64,000 bases of DNA from Lycocorax pyrrhopterus obiensis (Eukaryota > Chordata > Aves > Passeriformes > Paradisaeidae): NCBI GenBank assembly GCA_014706295.1, contig JACSVZ010000002.1, positions 54,226,660 to 54,290,659 of the forward strand, given 5' to 3'. Below the pieces are notes generated by a model. That model was not told where the DNA came from. It saw only the letters and a list, made by a program, of their open reading frames with translations, and did no database searches. Positions 60,202-64,000 of this stretch are shown one piece after another (the first letter of the stretch is position 1; each line of letters opens with the position of its first letter). A program made the position numbers and the translations under genes.

Positions 60202-60206
60202 GGCCT
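60202..60206. repeat. 5-bp target-site duplication, right copy (ggcct)
   Basis: Directly follows the LTR end ...CTCCAACA. It differs from the left copy by one C/T change. Confidence 0.65.
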
Positions 60207-61193
60207 TGACTTGTTGTTCTTGTTGTATCAATGTTCATAAAACATGGTCATTGATATATCACTCTCAGATTTTGCTGTTTGAATCTGTGTTCCAGTTTTG
60301 GGAGTGACAGGGCCTAACAAAAAAATAGTTTGATTTCCCTCAATATAGGACCTAAAACCTATAACTCTATCTGTAGGTTTTCTTCTTTTTGGAAAAGAGA
60401 GTTTCATGGGAAAATGCAAACTTATATATTTCTTCAGTCCAATATATGCAGTTGCACAATTTTTGTGTTTTCACTATGAAAAAAATGGGTTACACAATAC
60501 TAAGACATTTCATCCAGATTTACTCCTGGGAAGCTACGTATATAACAAAGATAGCAAGTTAGCCAAGCTAAGGTCTTGTGTAATGCTAAACAGACTTAAT
60601 TAACCAATTTCTGCCAAAACAAATTTTGAATGCGTTCTTCTCCACCTCATTGTGGTTTATCCTTATAGACTCTGCCCGTTCTCATGGATCTAGCCAGAAC
60701 TGCTATACCAATCCAAATATAAGGTGACTTCAGATACAAGGCCACCCTCATTTCTCAAAGGCTACATAGAAAAATCAGCAAAATTTATTAATAAAAAATA
60801 AGTTCCCTTCTGGAGCTTCTTAGACCATCTTCTCCAGCCTCAGCTTCCAAAGACCTTCCTCCTCATGGCCAGCTTGCCAGGCATGCTGATGGCCGTCTAC
60901 ACGTCTCTTAATTGAGCTCTTCACATGCAGGGCCTGGGCCAACCACACCAGTTGTGCATATCCACAGCTGGATCTGGACTTTGGCAGAGCAAATAGATGA
61001 GGAAGGTGAAGAAATGGACTAATTCCAAGCCCTCCAAGCAACATAACAGACTACCAACATCTACCTTTCTTCAAAACCTTGAACTGAGTGGGCCTGGGCT
61101 GCTGCCTGCACTACCCCTGCCTGTGTGAGGCTGGGAAATTCGGAAGGCTCATCATATAAATGGAGTTTTAAAGGAGGCCAGACAGTGGACTTG
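60207..61193. other. Non-coding stretch without recognised genes
   Basis: About 1 kb. The right part (about 60820-61130) is GC-richer than average and holds a 74-codon minus-strand frame with basic and helical-looking residues, but no family is recognised. It could be a decayed repeat. Confidence 0.55.
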
Positions 61194-61330
61194 CAGAATC
61201 ACAGAATATTGTGAGTTGAAAGGACCCACAAGTCCAACTCTTAAGAGGCTGGCCAATAGAGGGATGGAACCCACGTCACACAACCTTGGTGTGATAAGCA
61301 CTATGCTCCAACCAGCTGGGCAAATCTCCA
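61194..61330 (-). mobile_element. TguSINE1-like SINE (tRNA-Ile head, CR1 tail)
   Basis: On the minus strand the element starts with a tRNA-Ile-like head. The A-box region (61305-61324) reads tttgcccagctggttggagc, 16 of 20 bases matching the tRNA-Ile D-arm TTAGCTCAGTTGGTTAGAGC. The anticodon region is gcttatcacacc (GCTAATAACGCC in tRNA-Ile-AAT), and the B-box at 61261-61271 is ggttccatccc. A CR1-type 3' tail follows (ggtcctttcaactc...attctgtgattc, 61194-61245). A tRNA head fused to a CR1 tail is the build of TguSINE1, described from zebra finch and moved by CR1 machinery. The head has an insertion of about 5 bp between anticodon and B-box and a degraded anticodon arm, so it is not a tRNA gene. 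Confidence 0.72.
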
Positions 61331-64000
61331 TCGACTCATGCCTTATCAATACAGGAGCAAGTCGTGAGACTTTTTACCTTTAGTTTTGCCTTTCAACCAA
61401 GCTTCATAGAAATGTAATGGAGTAGCACTAAAAGTAGCACTTCTACATTTTACCAGCATGGGAAATGTTTTTTCTTCTTTAACTCCTCACCCTGCTCCCC
61501 CAGAAGTGTATCTAAGCAAGCATGGTATTATATCACTCCATAAATCTGTCACTTACAGATTCAAGATTTTAATCTTCGGGTTAAGTCCATGATAATTCTT
61601 TCATTAGTTACTCATTTGTTGTTTCCTTCATTTCCCTTCAGAGCTATGACTGTTGTTTAAATTTTCGTAAATGCCATGGTCATATCCTAGCTGAGGGAAT
61701 ATGAGAACAATTCTGCACTTACTACCCATGTAATAACTACCAAGGCGAACTGACTCACAAAGAGTAAGAAGCTTGCAAAAATTAAATACTCCAACTTTGG
61801 AAATAACAGAAGCCAGTTCACAGACGGGCATATATTTACCAAAACATATAAAAGCCTCCTTGTTGAGCACTATTTACCTCCTTATTACCAGTGCCAACTA
61901 AACTGTGAAGATAAATTCAAGACATTGGATATGATCCTCCAAATTCTCAGAATTCAGAGTATCTGTCAGGTATTCTGGTTATTGTGCCCGGCTTCTTTAG
62001 GATAATTGACTGAAAATAGTAATGTATACACTTACTATTTTCCAAAGTAAATGTAATATCATTTCTTGTGATCAGAATTTTCTGAGAAATACATGATCAG
62101 AAGTGAGAAAACTTCACCTGTGGAATATAAAAATCAGCTGATCTCTGAGTGAAACCTGTGATTCCAAGGAAGCAATTAATTTTTTAGATAATGCTATTTG
62201 CATATGAAGGGGAAACTTTCCACAAAGAAAGGACAAAGACTGCTTGTTCATGACCTTCCATAAAGATCCTGATCATGCCAAAGCCATTTCCCTTTACAGA
62301 CAGGTGGGCTAACGCCTGGCGAACAGCAGGGAGGGAGGGAAGCATTTTAGTTTTGGTATATGAACAATGTCAGTGATTTCTCAGATAGTATCTCAGAAAT
62401 TTAATGACTACAGTGTGGCCCGGAAATGAGCTATAATGAACGGCATTGAATCAATTCATCTTTAAATGCAGCAAGAACAAAGCCTAATAATTATCCACAG
62501 CAGCTTAAATTGAGAAAACCACAAATGGATTTGCCTTTTGAAAGTCAGGGAAAAGGCTACGAAATGTTGCAGCCAAAGGCTAAAAGAGTTAACTTAGGTC
62601 TCTGAATGTCAGACTCCTGCTTTCTAAGCACTGGCTCAGAGGTTTCTGATTCAAGTCTATGGCCAGCATGCTTTTATCAGACATTAGTGTTTATAGAAGC
62701 AATACAAAACAGGATTTTGTTAAATGTATATATTATGCCAGATCAAACTATAAATTGAAACATCTGTGTCCAAGTTAATCTCAGATACAGCAAGGAGATT
62801 ATTTGAATTGTGTGTTTCCTTTTGTGACCTTTTTAGATGCGGCTTTGTTTGAAAGGGGGAAGGGATAGTTTTCTTAACTTTTTATTCCTAAGTAACAATG
62901 CCAATAGTCCAGTATAACAGCAATATCTTTTAAAATCACCCAGCTGAATAGCAAAAATCCTTTAGTAATTTCCCAGTATTGTTATACAGGGAGCTCTAAA
63001 AAATAAACTATAGTCATATAAATAGAGGCATGTAGTTTTAAGCATGCTACAAGCCATTCATGACATAAGTATTCAATTAAAACTGCTTTTATGAGCAATA
63101 ATCACATTCTGAAAAGGCAAACATGAACAGTTTGCGGATATAGCCATAATGCCTGCAAAATTAACTTTTAAAAAAAGCAGGTAAACAAAGTTCTGTCTCT
63201 CTGCTACTTAACTAAAAGATTTTTAAATTCTTTTGCTCCTGCCTCCAGGACACAAGGGACAGGAAGGAAATTTATTTTTTTATTATTAAAAAAATAAGGT
63301 AATTATTTACCTTTATGCATTAATATTATCAAAAAACAATCTCAGTTTAACTGAAGCTATGATTACAATAAACAAATTTCAGTTATGGAAGTAATAGAAC
63401 AGAACAGCTGTAGTTTCCAACAGTATAAATCTGGTTAACTGGCAACAGTATAGCACTTATAAGAAGTAAGACAGAAACTTTTAGCTTTACAGGTCATTTC
63501 GTATTTACTCTTGAATTGTAAGTAATTTAGGACGAAATTTCACGGTATCTACCTCTCCTCTAGAAGTACATGTTGGTTTAAGACCCACTCTTAAATCCAT
63601 AGAAGCCATTTTTATTACACCGGCACAATATTACGAAATAGCCAACAAAGTTTGCAAGGAACACATCTTCCCCCATTCTCCTGACTCTCCCTTTTAATCT
63701 CTTCGTTTTGAATGCTATTTCATTCTCAGCTCCTAACCCACCGCCTGTCATGCCAACTCCGATTAACTACTGTAATTTATCAAAAATAGAATGAAGTCAA
63801 GCCTGAAAAGGGCTTACATAAAATCGAGATGATGATCAGTATTTTATGAGATGAATTTGGAGGAGTGATGCAGGGAATTTCAGAAAAAAGAATTTCTGGA
63901 CCACAATATAAACATATTTTACAATATCTACAAAATATTTACAGTATACAATATAAACCAGAAGCAAGCCCTCTGAAATCGAGTTGCTTAAGATGACCAT
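61331..64000. other. AT-rich non-coding stretch, possibly with conserved elements
   Basis: About 2.7 kb without a supported gene. The part from about 62400 to 63200 is complex, non-repetitive and rich in homeodomain- and SOX-like words (cctaataattatcc, gaacaaag, attcaattaaaac), as seen in developmental enhancers. Such words are also frequent by chance in AT-rich DNA, so this is only a hint. Confidence 0.5.

Noticed and set aside
61250..61330. A tRNA-Ile gene
   Set aside because: The A-box and B-box resemble tRNA-Ile, but the anticodon arm is degraded, there is an insertion before the B-box, and a CR1-type tail is attached. It is the head of a SINE.
1..64000. CRISPR arrays, operons, phage or plasmid features
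   Set aside because: The sequence has vertebrate retroposons throughout, no dense coding and no regularly spaced repeats.

Overview
This window looks like a gene-poor, AT-rich stretch of nuclear DNA from a bird, most likely a passerine (songbird). CpG is scarce outside the repeats. No reading frame shows a recognisable host protein, no tRNA or rRNA gene is intact, and no bacterial or organellar architecture is present. The bird call rests on five CR1 retroposon copies that end in the ATTCTRTG-type octamer tail. The passerine call rests on a tRNA-Ile/CR1 chimeric SINE of the TguSINE1 type and on two copies of a long LTR that I recognise from songbird genomes. These family names come from memory, not from a database search.

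Layout. Positions 1-22,871 hold unannotated intergenic or intronic DNA with two old repeat fossils: a MIR-like SINE core near 7.9-8.0 kb and a possible ancient CR1/L3 tail near 9.1-9.3 kb. A solo LTR on the minus strand fills 22,877-23,964, with a perfect 5-bp target duplication. From 24 to 39.9 kb there is only a short CR1 3' tail (33.65 kb). CR1 fragments follow at 39.94-40.73 kb (minus), 44.39-45.18 kb (plus), 53.32-54.31 kb (plus) and 54.53-54.96 kb (plus). A second, unrelated solo LTR (plus) fills 51,786-52,364 with a perfect 6-bp duplication. A second copy of the first LTR family (plus) fills 59,021-60,201, and the SINE (minus) lies at 61.19-61.33 kb. The last 2.7 kb is unannotated and may include conserved non-coding sequence.

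There are no working genes to link into a pathway. The only protein-coding traces are decayed CR1 ORF2 (reverse transcriptase C-terminal) segments. The most interesting signals are regulatory motifs carried by the LTRs. Each copy of the first family carries two CTCF-like motifs 57 bp apart, and because the two copies are inverted, the two motif clusters point away from each other across about 36 kb. The second LTR family carries evenly spaced inverted CCAAT boxes and an AP-1 site. I found no evidence for a previously undescribed multi-gene system.
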